Source: Coemansia sp. RSA 487 (taxonomy: Eukaryota; Kickxellomycota; Kickxellomycetes; Kickxellales; Kickxellaceae). From it: DNA of 64,000 nt. Below, piece after piece: positions 1 through 9,954 of this stretch (positions within the stretch are counted from its first letter, which is position 1; every line of letters starts with the position of its first letter). The stretch lies in assembly GCA_027577595.1 (NCBI GenBank), contig JANBRJ010000009.1, positions 124,001 through 188,000 of the forward strand. Direction: 5' to 3'. The translations under genes were made by a program, and so were the position numbers. A model generated the notes under the pieces. That model was not told the origin of the DNA, searched no databases, and worked only from the letters and a program-made list of their open reading frames with translations.

Positions 1-28
1 ATCTCTGCAAAGACTATTTTGATTCTAG

Positions 29-537
29 CACCATCCATGGGCGCCATGTATGTCCGAGGTGAGCAAGCAGCGCTGGTATACCGCAGAAGCAAGTACGTTA
101 ACCAACTCGACGAAGATGAGCGCGAGGCGCACCTTAAAAAGCACGATGCAATGAACCGCCGCGCCACCACCATGGAGCGCACCGTCGACTATATTACAAA
201 GAACCGGTGGTCGATCCTTGGGTGTACTTGGCTTGCGGGGATGTCGGGCTCCATTTACCATTTGTACCGCAAGAAGGGGATGACTCCCGCCCAAAAGGCT
301 GTCCAAGCTCGTATGTACGCGCAGGCCATCACCATTATTGGCATTCTGTCGACAGCAGGTATTGCCTCGTTGAGCAATGGTGCTAATGACAGGCACATCA
401 AACATAACAGCGCTGCACTCGAGGCTGCGCTTGCTGCTGACACCAGGATCGTTGATAAGGATATGGCAGATGCAAGGAACAAGGCGCAGGCATCGTCAGC
501 ACATCTTTCTCCGTCTGTTATTGAGAAGACAGAGTAA
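29..537 (+). CDS. RCF2: Respiratory supercomplex factor 2-like HIG1-domain protein (5' end outside window)
   Basis: Mitochondrial inner-membrane protein of the HIG1 family. In yeast, Rcf2 associates with cytochrome c oxidase and the III-IV supercomplex. The reading frame is open from the window edge. A likely 3' splice site (ttgattctag) ends at base 28, so the first exon(s) lie outside and this is the last exon. Two hydrophobic segments (about residues 66-84 and 100-120 of the visible part) flank a loop containing the HIG1 signature Q-x3-Q-x-R-x3-Q (in AQKAVQARMYAQ), the QRRQ-type motif in its Rcf2-like form. The start residue is not visible. The C-terminus is a short Ala/Lys-rich tail ending in a TAA stop. 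The family is clear; Rcf2 rather than Rcf1 rests on the long N-terminal part before the domain. Confidence 0.8.
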
Positions 538-1013
538 TGCTCTGCTCGTTTAGAATAGCTGGTTGTTCTGTTAGGTTCAGTAGCAGCAGCAACCGTAGAT
601 ATTTTTCTTCACATTTCCTCTATCTTATATTCAGATTAATTTTGTAATCTCATTCACGCTGTGTTTTGCAAAGCTAATTGCGTCGAATAAGGATGCATAT
701 GCGTCGAATGATGAAATATCTGTGGTGGCAATAGCACATTTTGTGATTCAAGAAAAAGTCGTTTGTGTTAGTTGGCGCGGCATATGCGTTGGTACAAAAC
801 AGGAAAACATACAAAAGAAAATACAAATGTTAGTACCATTGTCAAAAAGCAATCACAGATGTTTATCTCTTCAGCTCCCTTTGGTCACTGAAGATCGGTG
901 CAGATGCCGTGTCCTATGGTTTGAATTTGCAAGTGTATTGTAACTTCCAGTGATCGAAAAGCACTGGAAGTAGACGTATTGTAGTGAGGCAGATTTGGCC
1001 CAGCAAATATTCC
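538..1013. other. Intergenic: RCF2 3' flank
   Basis: No coding sequence recognised. It holds the RCF2 3' UTR region and a perfect 10-bp inverted repeat at 943-971 (listed separately). A short open frame at 722-943 has no protein-like composition and is not called. Confidence 0.5.
943..971. repeat. Perfect 10-bp inverted repeat (hairpin)
   Basis: ACTTCCAGTG at 943-952 and its exact reverse complement CACTGGAAGT at 962-971, with a 9-nt loop. It lies 43 bp beyond the 3' end of the transposase remnant, so it could be a leftover end structure of that element. No matching sequence was seen on the element's other side. Confidence 0.6.
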
Positions 1014-1558
1014 TCACTGCTGATAAATTCTATGGCTTAGGATATCCTCTTTTGAATAAAACTGAAGAGGAGCTTTAGCTCCGTCTACTCTATCACTATG
1101 AAATACTCTATCATTGAGTCTATAGTCTGCTGTAAAGCCTGCTCTGCGAAGTCCCCATTTTACTTTGGACCAAAGCTCCTCAATGGGACTTAGAAAGGGT
1201 GAATATGGAGGCAGATATATACCCTTGTATCGTCTGTTTTCTATTAGGTTTCGAATAGCTAATTGCGTGTAGACTGGAGCACTATCCATCACAGGATATA
1301 GTGGCCATTCATGCTCTTTGCATCCAGTACATCGATTGCATTTGAGATGTAGGCTAGAAAGTGCTCTGCTCGTGTGCCAACACGCCCACTAATCCTGATA
1401 TCCTTGCCATTGGCTTTTCTCTTTCTAGCAACAGAAACGGTTTGAGGCTTTCTCAATGGAACATCCATTAGCATGCGCATGCATACAAACATGTTGTCTG
1501 GCTCCTTATCTGAGTGACAGTCTTCTTCCAACATGTCTACATCTGGCAAAAAGTGCAT
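1014..1558 (-). mobile_element. IS630/Tc1-mariner-like DDE transposase remnant (frameshifted, 5' truncated)
   Basis: Remnant of a plain DNA transposon. Two overlapping reading frames (1558-1289 and 1292-1014) together read as the C-terminal half of a DDE_3 transposase: a conserved stretch NGHYI, then VMDSAP (second catalytic Asp), then LPPYSPFLSPIEELW (catalytic Glu in PIEE), then the tail TADYRLNDR typical of fungal copies (usually TADDRLxDR). The frame changes near 1289-1295, exactly between NGHYI and VMDSAP, so one frameshift interrupts the catalytic core. The N-terminal DNA-binding part and the first catalytic Asp are not found. No clear terminal inverted repeats or target-site duplication were seen. 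The copy is dead, and the family assignment is firm. Confidence 0.82.
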
Positions 1559-1912
1559 GACTTAGTTGTTCTTCAGATTGCTAGGTTTTATTAAGATCAA
1601 TGTTGACTAACCACATTGAATGCACGGACAGAGACTGAGAAGCCAATCCATTTTAGTGTGAAATAATAGGTGTGTGGCGAACAGCTTTTTCCACAAACCC
1701 CAGTTTGCACCTCTTGCTTCCAAGCGCAAATATAAGGTCAACCAACGCAAAAGGCTTTTTATTGGAATGCAAAATGCGCTATTGCCACCGCAAAGCTTTC
1801 ACCGTTCGACGCGTATACATCATTGTTCAACGCAATTAGTTTTGCAAAATACAGCACTTCTTGCTGTGCTCGAAAAACTAATAAACATTAACGAACATAT
1901 CGATGTCGCAGG
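1559..1912. other. Intergenic between transposon remnant and NOC4
   Basis: No gene recognised. The part nearest 1559 may be decayed transposon sequence. The rest is the NOC4 3' flank, with AT-rich stretches just beyond the NOC4 stop at 1913. Confidence 0.4.
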
Positions 1913-3662
1913 CTAATACACCATAAAATCGCTGATTGCATCTCCGGCCCGGAACAAAGACATGGGCGGCTGGGTTGCCAGGGCTGGCGCCTTCTTTGGC
2001 TTGCGAGCGGTATCGCTCTCAAAGAAGGTCGTGTACGTGTGGTCCAGGAAATCCTCCAGCACAAACTTGGGCTTGTGGAAAGGCTCGTTGAATATATTGG
2101 CCAGGGTCGCGATATTTGCATAGTAATGGTGCTGTAGCGTCGCCAATTCCCACAGCGAGCTCTGGAGCGCCATGCACTTTGCCGGATCTAGTTCAGTAGA
2201 AACGTAGGGATCGATTTCCTCAGTGACTTTTTGCTCGCCCGTCTCCGAATCAAATCCAGGCATACGGTGGATAAGCACCATGCAGCTCGGGTGCGCTTTG
2301 AGCAGGTTGTACACCATGGGTATGGCAATGACAGCACCCGAGGGTGGAGCAGACAGCGCTAACCGCGAGATACGCTTGGCAAATGCTGCAATCAGATAAG
2401 CCGGCAAATGACTCGACGCAAGGAACACCTCGAGCAAGCGGAAGAACCGCGCACGGTACTTGACATGGAAGAGATTGCGATCAAGCAGTGCGTACAGCTT
2501 CTCGTAGAACTGTGGATAGTTGAGGTTGTAGTCTGTGATAAGCGTAAATAGACCATTCAGCGCCAGCAAACTGGTTGAGCCGCCGACGTCGTACGAGTTG
2601 CTCAGGAAATCCATAAGTGCTTTTGGATCCGTCATGTGTGGGATGATACGCTTGTGCATTATCAGTAAGATTTGCTTGTAGGTTTCGGGTGTCAGTGGGA
2701 GCCGCAACAGGGCCAGCCATGCCTCGCTGAACGCCTTCCTGTGCGCCGACGGGCTGAGTATGCTGGGCTCGGTCTCGCCGATCTCGTCCGGAAGCTTGAC
2801 CCAGAAGTCGGTGAGCTTCATCACGTCGGTCTTTGGCATTACACGGACAAGACCCATCACAGTGAACGCGTTCTTTATAAACATCGGCGTGTCCTCGATA
2901 ACCTTCCTGGATTGACTGTCTTTACCAGAGCCGCTGCCAGACGCATTGGCGTTCTTGCGGCTGCTGTTGCGCTTGAACGGATCATATTCTGGCGACGCGA
3001 GCTTGACAACATTCCTGTAAAAGTAATACCGCATATCGTCGTAGGAATTTATGTAGGACTCAGCCAATGTACGAAGCAAATGCTCGCTAGCCGCTGCATT
3101 ATCAAGAACGCTATCCACAATAGCCAAAAAGCTTGCGTTAGGGAATGTGTAGACATCTGTGCTCTGGTGAATTCTGTGCCCTTCCCTTTCCAACATTTGA
3201 ACAAGCAGCCTCAAGGCTCCTACCTGCATCGGCGCTTCTTTGCTCTTGAGTGTGCTTCTTAGCAAGTCCGTATACATTTTGTAGTTGCTGCGAAGCCAGT
3301 CGCCGACCTTCTCTTGTGCCAAGCCATCCGTATCCTTGCATCGGCTCAAAAGTCCCTTTGTCCATAGCGCATAATATATCCTACCCAACGAATTGATCGC
3401 TGCAAATGATGTTTCTACGCACTCTTGGTCCTTCGCAACATTGAATATATCGACAATGTTGTTCAGATTCTGCTGGCTCTGAAGCACAGCAGATTCCCAC
3501 TTGAGTACTTGATCGGCCTTCGCCTGCGCTTCCTCCTACATAATAAAAACAGATCGCGCCATGGTTAGCAAGACTTGCTTGAATATGTAGTCGCCGTTTG
3601 CGATCTTGCTTGTGTTTCAAAGTATGTACCTTTTCGTTTGTGAATTTCCTCTTTGGCGCCAT
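1913..3662 (-). CDS. NOC4: Nucleolar complex protein 4 (CBF/MAK21 family)
   Basis: Nucleolar protein that works with Nop14 in 40S subunit maturation and export. Two exons are proposed: 3662-3630 (MAPKRKFTNEK) and 3535-1913. The 94-nt intron has donor GTACAT, acceptor TGTAG and a GCTAAC branch site. Joining them gives 551 residues in phase, essentially the length of yeast Noc4 (552). The C-terminal third (about residues 345-500) is the CBF/MAK21 domain. It includes an AIPMVYNLLKAHPSC stretch and the SSLWELATLQHHYYANIATL helix typical of Noc4/NOC4L. A Ser/Lys-rich insert lies near residues 200-215. The basic N-terminus fits nucleolar targeting. The start is set by the short basic exon and agreement with family length. 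Confidence 0.92.
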
Positions 3663-4001
3663 TTCCTCTATATAAACTAATGTGCTGGTAGCAAACTTTT
3701 TGTGAAAGACTAGAAAACAGAGGATTGAATATACTTGACAAGCAAAAAAGAAAGCAGAAAAAAGTGAACATTCAAAAATACTTATTTTTTCTTAATATAG
3801 ATCAGTTAATTTGTAATTGCAAAAAATTAAAAATCATCCGAGTTTATTTGATCAAAGCATTAAAGTATGAAAAACGCATCTCAATCCAAAAACGATAATG
3901 TACTTGAGAGACCTGCTCACAGACAGAGCTAGTATACCCTTTTGCTTGCATACTCGCCAAACGACAGAATAATCGTCGGCTGGGTAAACGGTTAACGACA
4001 A
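3663..4001. other. Intergenic between NOC4 start and RPS13 last exon
   Basis: AT-rich. It holds the NOC4 promoter and the RPS13 3' flank. No open frame of interest on either strand. Confidence 0.5.
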
Positions 4002-4902
4002 TTAGGAGATAAGGGCCGAAGCAGTGTCAGCCTTGCTATAGTACAGAAACGAAAGAAAAAACCACCAGCAAACGAAGGCGCATGGAGGGGAGTTGGGATA
4101 CACAAGCAATTAGTACAAAATGATACTCGTGACGGCTATTGCTCAGCAATGCAACACATTTGACAAGCAAGAAAAAAGTGCTTTTCTCTTGGTTGTCAAT
4201 GCTCTCCACCAGACATAGTTAAAGTATTTCTGGATAAAATCCGAAAACTTTTGTCTGTTTCGTATGGAGAGGAAAACACAAAAAGAGAGATCCCAGCGCA
4301 AAAGCGTAAGGTGCCGGGTTTGCATTGGATCTCGCCATTTGTGCAGTCTGTTTGCAAAACCAGATTCAATGCCCCAAAAAAACAGCACAAAGCACATATA
4401 CAAATCAAACAGAAATCATTTGCTACTTGAGCAAGATTCTCTGTGCACACAAGCTACAAATCTATTGGTCTGATACTTACTACTCCCAGGTGGGCGCCAG
4501 CTGGCCAGTGGTCTTGTAGTAGCGGGCAAGACGGTGAATACGGGCCTCGGTAAGGGACTTGCGGTACTTGGCGTCGTTGTCCTTACGGTTGCGCTCAAGG
4601 TGCTTGGTGATGGACACAGCCTTCCTGATCAGGAAGCCGAGGTCCTCGGGGATAGAGGGAGCAAGGCCGTTGGCGCGGAGAATGCGCACGATCTTGGTGC
4701 CGGTGATGGCGCTGACCAGAGGAATACCCTGGGCGTCACGGAGGAGAATACCGATCTGCGAGGGGCTGGTACCCTTACGGGCAAGCTTGCAGATCTGCTC
4801 GCAGACGTCCTCGGGGGTGGCCTTGACCCAGGAAGGAGGAGTGCGGCGGTATGGGATAGCAGACTTGCTAATACCCTTGCCGGCGGTGTACATACGACCC
4901 AT
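4002..4902 (-). CDS. RPS13: 40S ribosomal protein S13 (uS15)
   Basis: Small-subunit ribosomal protein uS15. Exon 1 (4902-4481) begins [20 protein letters not shown] and runs through the whole conserved body to PTWE plus two bases of a Tyr codon. A GTAAGT donor follows at 4480, where an in-frame stop would otherwise cut off the tail. The missing C-terminus is found at 4035-4002 after an acceptor CTATAG: a 34-nt exon giving [11 protein letters not shown], which matches the family's YESATASALxx end. Together they give 151 residues, the normal length. The intron is 445 nt, long for this window. The start is fixed by the universally conserved MGRM N-terminus. Codon use is strongly biased, as expected for a ribosomal protein. 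Confidence 0.93.
4036..4480 (-). other. Large RPS13 intron (445 nt)
   Basis: Donor GTAAGT at 4480, acceptor CTATAG ending at 4036. RPS13 introns host U14 snoRNA genes in vertebrates, so I looked for C (RUGAUGA) and D (CUGA) boxes. No convincing pair was found. Confidence 0.7.
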
Positions 4903-5474
4903 TTTGAGAGACTAAGCTTCCGTGCGATTCCTTAAGTTGCTTTTTAAACAGCAGAAATGGATATTCCAAAAAAAATGATGGAGGGAAAGAGAGAGATTCA
5001 ACTGGCCACTTTCACACATGTGCTCTCTTTTGAAGCTCGCTCTTTGCTTCTCATGGATTTTACCTTTTTCCCCTCCCTCCATTCTCGCTTGCGTGAAAAA
5101 ATTTTCATGTTCTTTTGTTTCCGAGTCGAGTCGAGTCGTGTTGTGCTTAAAGGAAAAGGAGCCAAGGGGCATGAGCTGGATAATCATCAAAACGAGTCGC
5201 TTGCGCTGAGCCACCCCGCGAGCCGACGAGCCGAAATAGTCGATCTAAACTATGTATTTGGTGGCAATTTTGGAGCATACATGTTTACGTTTTTGTACAA
5301 TGGCAACGCGGAGCTTGCTTTTTTCTGTAAGGGTTTGTTTTCTTGGTTGTGTGTTATTCAATTTTTATACTTAATATCTTCGTTAATAAAGGGACTTTAC
5401 ATTCATTAACTATTCGTTCTAGTCACGTTGCCTGGCCTTGTGGACATAAAGCAAAGAAACAACAGGTAGCGACG
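4903..5474. promoter_or_regulatory. Divergent upstream region of RPS13 (-) and the tail-anchored protein gene (+)
   Basis: 572 bp between two divergently transcribed starts. It contains purine/pyrimidine-skewed blocks (GAGGGAAAGAGAGAG near 4980) and a tandem GAGTC/GAGTCGAG motif near 5120. No gene recognised. The frame of the downstream gene is open from 5343, but ATGs before 5475 are absent. Confidence 0.45.
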
Positions 5475-7844
5475 ATGAACAACGGCGCGCCAGGTGGCGG
5501 CAACACAACAGCGCGCACGGGAGGCAGCAGGGCTTTCCAGAACACTGGAAATGACCCGTTTGGCGGAGGTACAAATGCAGATTTCAGCAATGGATATGCC
5601 AGCGACAACGATGTTGCTGGTGTTGAGAGCGACGATCCAACAAACACAGCAATGTGCCTTGACGAGAACGACGAGAAGGAGCTGTACGGGGTGACACCAG
5701 GCACGCCGATGGCGTTCAAAAAGCTTGGACAGCTGACGGCAAAGTCGATAACCAGACAGAAGGACGCACAGACTCCAGCGAGGACACGGGTTGGCCTAGC
5801 AGGATCCAGTGGCCAGCAGACGCACACAGGCTCGGCAAAGGCCACAAGATATGTCAACACTGGCTCACCATCGAAGAAAGGGAAGCAGGAAGATGGCATA
5901 GATTTGCTGAGCTCGGCAATTCCTAGACTGACGCCGAAGAACAATGGGCGTCAGGGCATCAGCAAAGGGCAGGCTCCCGGGAATGATGAGGATGTGCCGA
6001 TGTCTATCAGACACATTCGTGCATCACGGCGCGCTGGTGAGATGCTCAGCAGGATCAAAATGGGGTCTCTGGAATCAAAGATACCGAGTAAGGCGCCCTT
6101 GTCAACGGTGCTTGCAGAAAAGAACAAAGCTTCGAATAGTAGTGCACTGGCGCAGAATCAGGCATTGCCGCGGACAACGCTGGACCCCGAGTTTGATAAG
6201 AACGAGTTCTCGCCATTCATGCTTCCCAAGCCAAGAATACTGTTTCCCACAAAGGGGAAAGAGAACGGCACAGAGGCAGGCACACTCAGCGGTATGCACA
6301 ATATGGATGAAAGGTGCACGACCCCAGAAAACAAGCGACCACTAACCGCAGGTAACGGCACCCCTTACAATATTTTACGCGCACTGTCGGAGAAATCAGA
6401 CAGATCACAGAAGGCCATGCGGCCTGATGATTCCGACAAGAAAGACATCAGCAGCATACCCTTCCCATCATCGGATCCGTTTGTAGCTACGCCAAAGCAG
6501 AGAAAGCGGCCGTTGGCAGCTGTCAGTACGCCCATGTCAGAGCATCGCGTGCGGATCCAAACACTGCGAAAGTATTTTAACGAAACGAATGACGGCCTCC
6601 AGCCTGGCGAGCCATCCAGGAACGCTGACCCTGTAACACCAATGCGCGGCAAGAAATACAATGGAACACTGATTGATTTTACGTCGCACAGCGAACAACT
6701 AGATGACGACATGCAGTTATCTCCTTCTGCGCAAATGTCTCAAGTAGGCTCGATCAAGAGATCCGGCGGATCCCCAAACATCTTGGCCTCGCCGTCGCCA
6801 ATGCGCAGGAACATTGTAGCCAATACAAACGGTACCAACCGGAACATCTCGTCATCAATGGATGGCAGCAACGACTCTGTGTCCTCCTTGCTGATTAGCC
6901 TTGCTGGTGAGCACCAAAACCAAGACCCAACCAAGCCTATACCATTTGTACTGAATCAAGGCCTGAGCATGAAACAGCAGGAACAAGAGCAAGGACAAGA
7001 GCAAGAGCAAGATCAGAACCAAGATCTTAAACAAGACGTGAGCAGCAGCAGTAAAAACAACTTTATGGATATATCGATGCAGCTCAATTCATCTATTGCC
7101 GCCTTGAACTGCGGTCTAAGAGAGCAGCTGGAACGCGGCGAAGGGACGTCCGAATCGACACAAAATGGCATTGATACAACCGCGAATGCGATGGAAAATG
7201 TCACTGCCCAGCTAAGCCAGAGTCTGGTATCGCTGATTCCTGACACATGTGTTGGTCGCACCAGCGCAGAAAAACACACAGCGTCGGAAAGCGAGCTGGA
7301 GGTGCAAGTAGAGACGCTGCGCAAAACAATGGAAGATACCAAGAGCATTGTTTTTGCGATCCAAAGAGAGTTAAGTAAGAAGGAGCAGCAAGAACAAGAG
7401 CAAAAGCAGCAGCAAGGCGGATCGTTGGAGGACAGCAAACTGGACAGCATCCTTGGGCTGTTAGGGGCATTGGACATGCGGCTCCACATGCTCGAGGGGC
7501 GGCAGAGGCTCGAGCAGAACGCTTCGCTGACCCCCCAGCGCTCAAATATTGGATCGACCAAGGTATACGCAAACAGCCGCCAACAGAGCCCTGTCCAGGA
7601 CCAGAACCAGGGCCAGAACCAGAACAGACAGCAGGACATCATCAGCCGCATAGGACAGCTTGCCGCGTACTTTTTAAACCGCTATCCGCTTATGATCATT
7701 GGTGCACTCTTTATTATTTTACTCTCAGAGCTTTTGGTCATCGGCGGATTCAGCCTGGACACGCAAAGCATGCGTGGGCTTGGAAGGTATGCGCTGGAGG
7801 AGATGAAGCGACATATCCCAGCGCCGCCACAGCCGCCATCGTAA
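5475..7844 (+). CDS. Putative tail-anchored coiled-coil protein, family not recognised
   Basis: 789 residues from the first ATG (5475). I do not recognise a named family. The N-terminal 480 residues are disordered and rich in Ser/Thr-Pro sites. They carry two more ordered islands: SIRHIRASRRAGEMLSRIK (about 180-198) and MSEHRVRIQTLRKYF (about 355-370). A Gln/Glu-rich tract lies near 500-520, followed by a predicted coiled coil at about 605-650. A single transmembrane helix (PLMIIGALFIILLSELLVI) lies at about 735-755, leaving roughly 35 residues beyond it. That layout, a large soluble N-terminus with one C-terminal helix, suggests a tail-anchored protein of the ER or nuclear envelope. The many TP/SP sites hint at cell-cycle phosphorylation, which is inference only. 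Confidence 0.75.
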   Translation: MNNGAPGGGNTTARTGGSRAFQNTGNDPFGGGTNADFSNGYASDNDVAGVESDDPTNTAMCLDENDEKELYGVTPGTPMAFKKLGQLTAKSITRQKDAQTPARTRVGLAGSSGQQTHTGSAKATRYVNTGSPSKKGKQEDGIDLLSSAIPRLTPKNNGRQGISKGQAPGNDEDVPMSIRHIRASRRAGEMLSRIKMGSLESKIPSKAPLSTVLAEKNKASNSSALAQNQALPRTTLDPEFDKNEFSPFMLPKPRILFPTKGKENGTEAGTLSGMHNMDERCTTPENKRPLTAGNGTPYNILRALSEKSDRSQKAMRPDDSDKKDISSIPFPSSDPFVATPKQRKRPLAAVSTPMSEHRVRIQTLRKYFNETNDGLQPGEPSRNADPVTPMRGKKYNGTLIDFTSHSEQLDDDMQLSPSAQMSQVGSIKRSGGSPNILASPSPMRRNIVANTNGTNRNISSSMDGSNDSVSSLLISLAGEHQNQDPTKPIPFVLNQGLSMKQQEQEQGQEQEQDQNQDLKQDVSSSSKNNFMDISMQLNSSIAALNCGLREQLERGEGTSESTQNGIDTTANAMENVTAQLSQSLVSLIPDTCVGRTSAEKHTASESELEVQVETLRKTMEDTKSIVFAIQRELSKKEQQEQEQKQQQGGSLEDSKLDSILGLLGALDMRLHMLEGRQRLEQNASLTPQRSNIGSTKVYANSRQQSPVQDQNQGQNQNRQQDIISRIGQLAAYFLNRYPLMIIGALFIILLSELLVIGGFSLDTQSMRGLGRYALEEMKRHIPAPPQPPS

Positions 7845-8029
7845 TAATGAGTTTATCTTTTTTTTTTCTATCTCCACATTTGCATTCGTTAACTAATAGT
7901 AGGTATTGTTGTTCAGCTGTTTGTTTTATAATAGTCTACGTCCGCCGTGTGGATATATAAGAGGTGAGGAGATCAGGTCCACCCAGGGAACATACATATA
8001 TGTACAACCAACGCTGTAAAAAAGGCGTC

Positions 8030-8842
8030 TTAGCTACTGGGTTGCTCCATGGATGACTGCAGATAGCGAGAGATAGCAGCATAGACACGAGCGCACGAGT
8101 TGGAGCATGTCTGAATGGCCTGCTCTGTCTGGTCAAGCGTGGTCTTCCCGTTCTGCAGCAGGTACGTGATTTCGTCTGCGCTGGGCATGCGAGCCACAAG
8201 CAGCGAAGAGCGTGCGGCATCCTCTTCTGCCTGGGAGCAATCGGACACCCACCGAGCCCCATCGGACGCCATGGAGCACGCCGCAACGGTGTCGTAAAGT
8301 TCAATGCCAGCGTCAGCCAGGGCCGCCGAGATGCAGTTGATGGCGGCGCTGATCGTGGCAAACTTGCCATCGCTCTCGATGACAGTGACAAACGCATCGA
8401 TGCACGCCTTCGGGTACGCTTCCAGCCGAATCGCCGGCGCTATGGCCTGCTCGAGGAGCTGCGCAATCTCCTTCTCGTCAGTACCCTTAATGTGTGATCG
8501 CTTTTTCCAGCTACACGAGAACGGCGCGTACTGGAAGTCGCAATCGAAGCTTCCGATGCGCGGGTTGCTTTTGCGCCCCTGCCGCGGGCCGTAGATTGCG
8601 CAGCTGACTCGAACCTTGCCTTGCTCGCAATACGCTGAGCCCGATGGCGCTGTGGATGAGAACGTCTGTTGCGCTGCCAGTGGGCCCGTTTTGATGAATA
8701 TCGGCCGTAGCTGGTCGAGCGTGCGCCCGTCCGTCCTAGTCCCGTTCGGGAAAGCTGCTTTCTCATTGGCGTCGGAGTACAGCGGCTCGACGCTGCGAGG
8801 AGGGCCGTTGACACGTCTGCGGTCGTGAATGTTTGTTGTCAT
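8030..8842 (-). CDS. MTR3: Exosome core subunit MTR3 (RNase PH-like)
   Basis: 270-residue subunit of the nine-member exosome ring (EXOSC6/Mtr3), catalytically inactive in eukaryotes. It acts in nuclear and cytoplasmic 3'-5' RNA decay and rRNA processing. Family marks: DRRRVNGPPRS near the N-terminus, R-x-DGR at about 39-43, GSAYCEQGKVRVSCAIYGPR at about 71-90, and the second RNase PH half with AFVTVIESDG and a TISAAINC helix. The start is the ATG at 8842. The frame stays open three codons upstream but without an ATG. It is divergent from eIF4E with a 500-bp gap. The C-terminal helical extension is Gln/Ser-rich. Mtr3 is favoured over Rrp41/Rrp46 by the DRRR/GP N-terminus. Confidence 0.9.
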   Translation of the reverse strand: MTTNIHDRRRVNGPPRSVEPLYSDANEKAAFPNGTRTDGRTLDQLRPIFIKTGPLAAQQTFSSTAPSGSAYCEQGKVRVSCAIYGPRQGRKSNPRIGSFDCDFQYAPFSCSWKKRSHIKGTDEKEIAQLLEQAIAPAIRLEAYPKACIDAFVTVIESDGKFATISAAINCISAALADAGIELYDTVAACSMASDGARWVSDCSQAEEDAARSSLLVARMPSADEITYLLQNGKTTLDQTEQAIQTCSNSCARVYAAISRYLQSSMEQPSS

Positions 8843-9342
8843 TGGCAGCAAAGTTGGTAAATGTAGGAATAGGAGCTAATGAAAAAAAGAGAGAGAATTG
8901 CAATTTGCAACCAAAGCAAAAGTGGGGAGCAGCTAACCCCCAAATGATTTTTCAGATGCTTGGCAGATCAAGATATGCCAGATCAAAGCTTAAAGTCTTA
9001 ACAGAGCTCTCTCTTTTGGCTCTCTTTTTGTGCGAGACTTTTTTCTCTCAATTGAAGCTTGCAATTTTTTTTATTCTTGTTTTCTTCAATCTGTTTATTA
9101 GTCAATTTGCGCGTTGTTTGTATAGCTTTACTCTTACAAGAGCATTGACCAAGCATTTAAAAAGGATTTATTCACTCACTTTTAAGAAAAGACAAAACAG
9201 CTTGTAAGTACATTGAATAGTATACGCTTGTAGTACTGCCAAATGAAAATTGCCAAGGTTGCTTTTGAAAAGAGCATTGTAATTAATGGCATCTCTGTTC
9301 TATTCTGTTTCCCTGGTTTAGCTAACAACACAAGCCGCTATA
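8843..9342. promoter_or_regulatory. Divergent promoter of MTR3 (-) and eIF4E (+)
   Basis: 500 bp, AT-rich, with T-rich runs around 9030-9110. A pyrimidine stretch ending in ggtttag just before the eIF4E ATG could be a 5' UTR acceptor. No gene seen. Confidence 0.45.
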
Positions 9343-9954
9343 ATGACAGAGGTCGAGAGGAACGACGCCAGCGGGCAGGAGACTAGGACTGTGCTGGACG
9401 ATAGCAAAGACTTCAACGTCGTGCACCCACTAAACACCGGATGGACGCTTTGGTTCGACAACCCGAGCAAGCGGACGACATTGACGAACTGGACGGCCAA
9501 CCTAAAGGAAGTTGTGAGCATGAGCACCGTCGAGGAGTTCTGGGGCGTTTACAACAAAGTGACACTGGCATCGGACGTGCCGAGCGGATCGAACTACCAT
9601 TTGTTCCGCAAGGGAATCAGGCCCATGTGGGAGGATCCCGCCAACTCCAACGGCGGCAGATGGGGATACCAGTTCCAGCGCAGCATTGGCGAAAAGGTCA
9701 ACGAGCACTGGCTGCACACGCTTCTGGCCTGCATTGGCGAGACATTCGAGTCCAGCAAAGACGTCTGCGGTGCTGTGTTCTCCAACCGCAAGAACTGCTT
9801 CCGCGTTGCCATCTGGACACGCAACGCAAAGGACGTGGAGGCGTGCGAGAACATTGGCAAGCACCTTAAGACTGTCCTAGGCGTCAACTACTCGCTCGAG
9901 TATTTCCCACACTCTGAGAGCAAGTCGGGAGCAAAGGCTTTATACACTGTTTGA
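9343..9954 (+). CDS. EIF4E: Translation initiation factor eIF4E
   Basis: Cap-binding subunit of eIF4F, 203 residues, a single uninterrupted exon. The cap-stacking tryptophans are present in GWTLWFDN (about 33-40) and in MWEDPANSNGGRW (about 89-101), where the acidic residue that contacts m7G follows the second Trp. Other family marks are TVEEFWGVYN (eIF4G-binding helix region), FRKGIRPMWED and the C-terminal basic region that holds the cap phosphates. Length and order match class I eIF4E. The start ATG lies in a good context (tataATGac). Upstream is the divergent MTR3 gene. Confidence 0.95.
   Translation: MTEVERNDASGQETRTVLDDSKDFNVVHPLNTGWTLWFDNPSKRTTLTNWTANLKEVVSMSTVEEFWGVYNKVTLASDVPSGSNYHLFRKGIRPMWEDPANSNGGRWGYQFQRSIGEKVNEHWLHTLLACIGETFESSKDVCGAVFSNRKNCFRVAIWTRNAKDVEACENIGKHLKTVLGVNYSLEYFPHSESKSGAKALYTV

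Noticed and set aside
722-943. Short open frame after RCF2.
   Set aside because: Composition is not protein-like and it lies in the 3' flank.
1674-1916. Plus-strand open frame opposite NOC4 3' end.
   Set aside because: No recognisable domain, no clear start context, and it overlaps the decayed transposon flank.
4036-4480. Possible U14-like snoRNA in the RPS13 intron.
   Set aside because: I could not find a C/D box pair with suitable spacing by eye.
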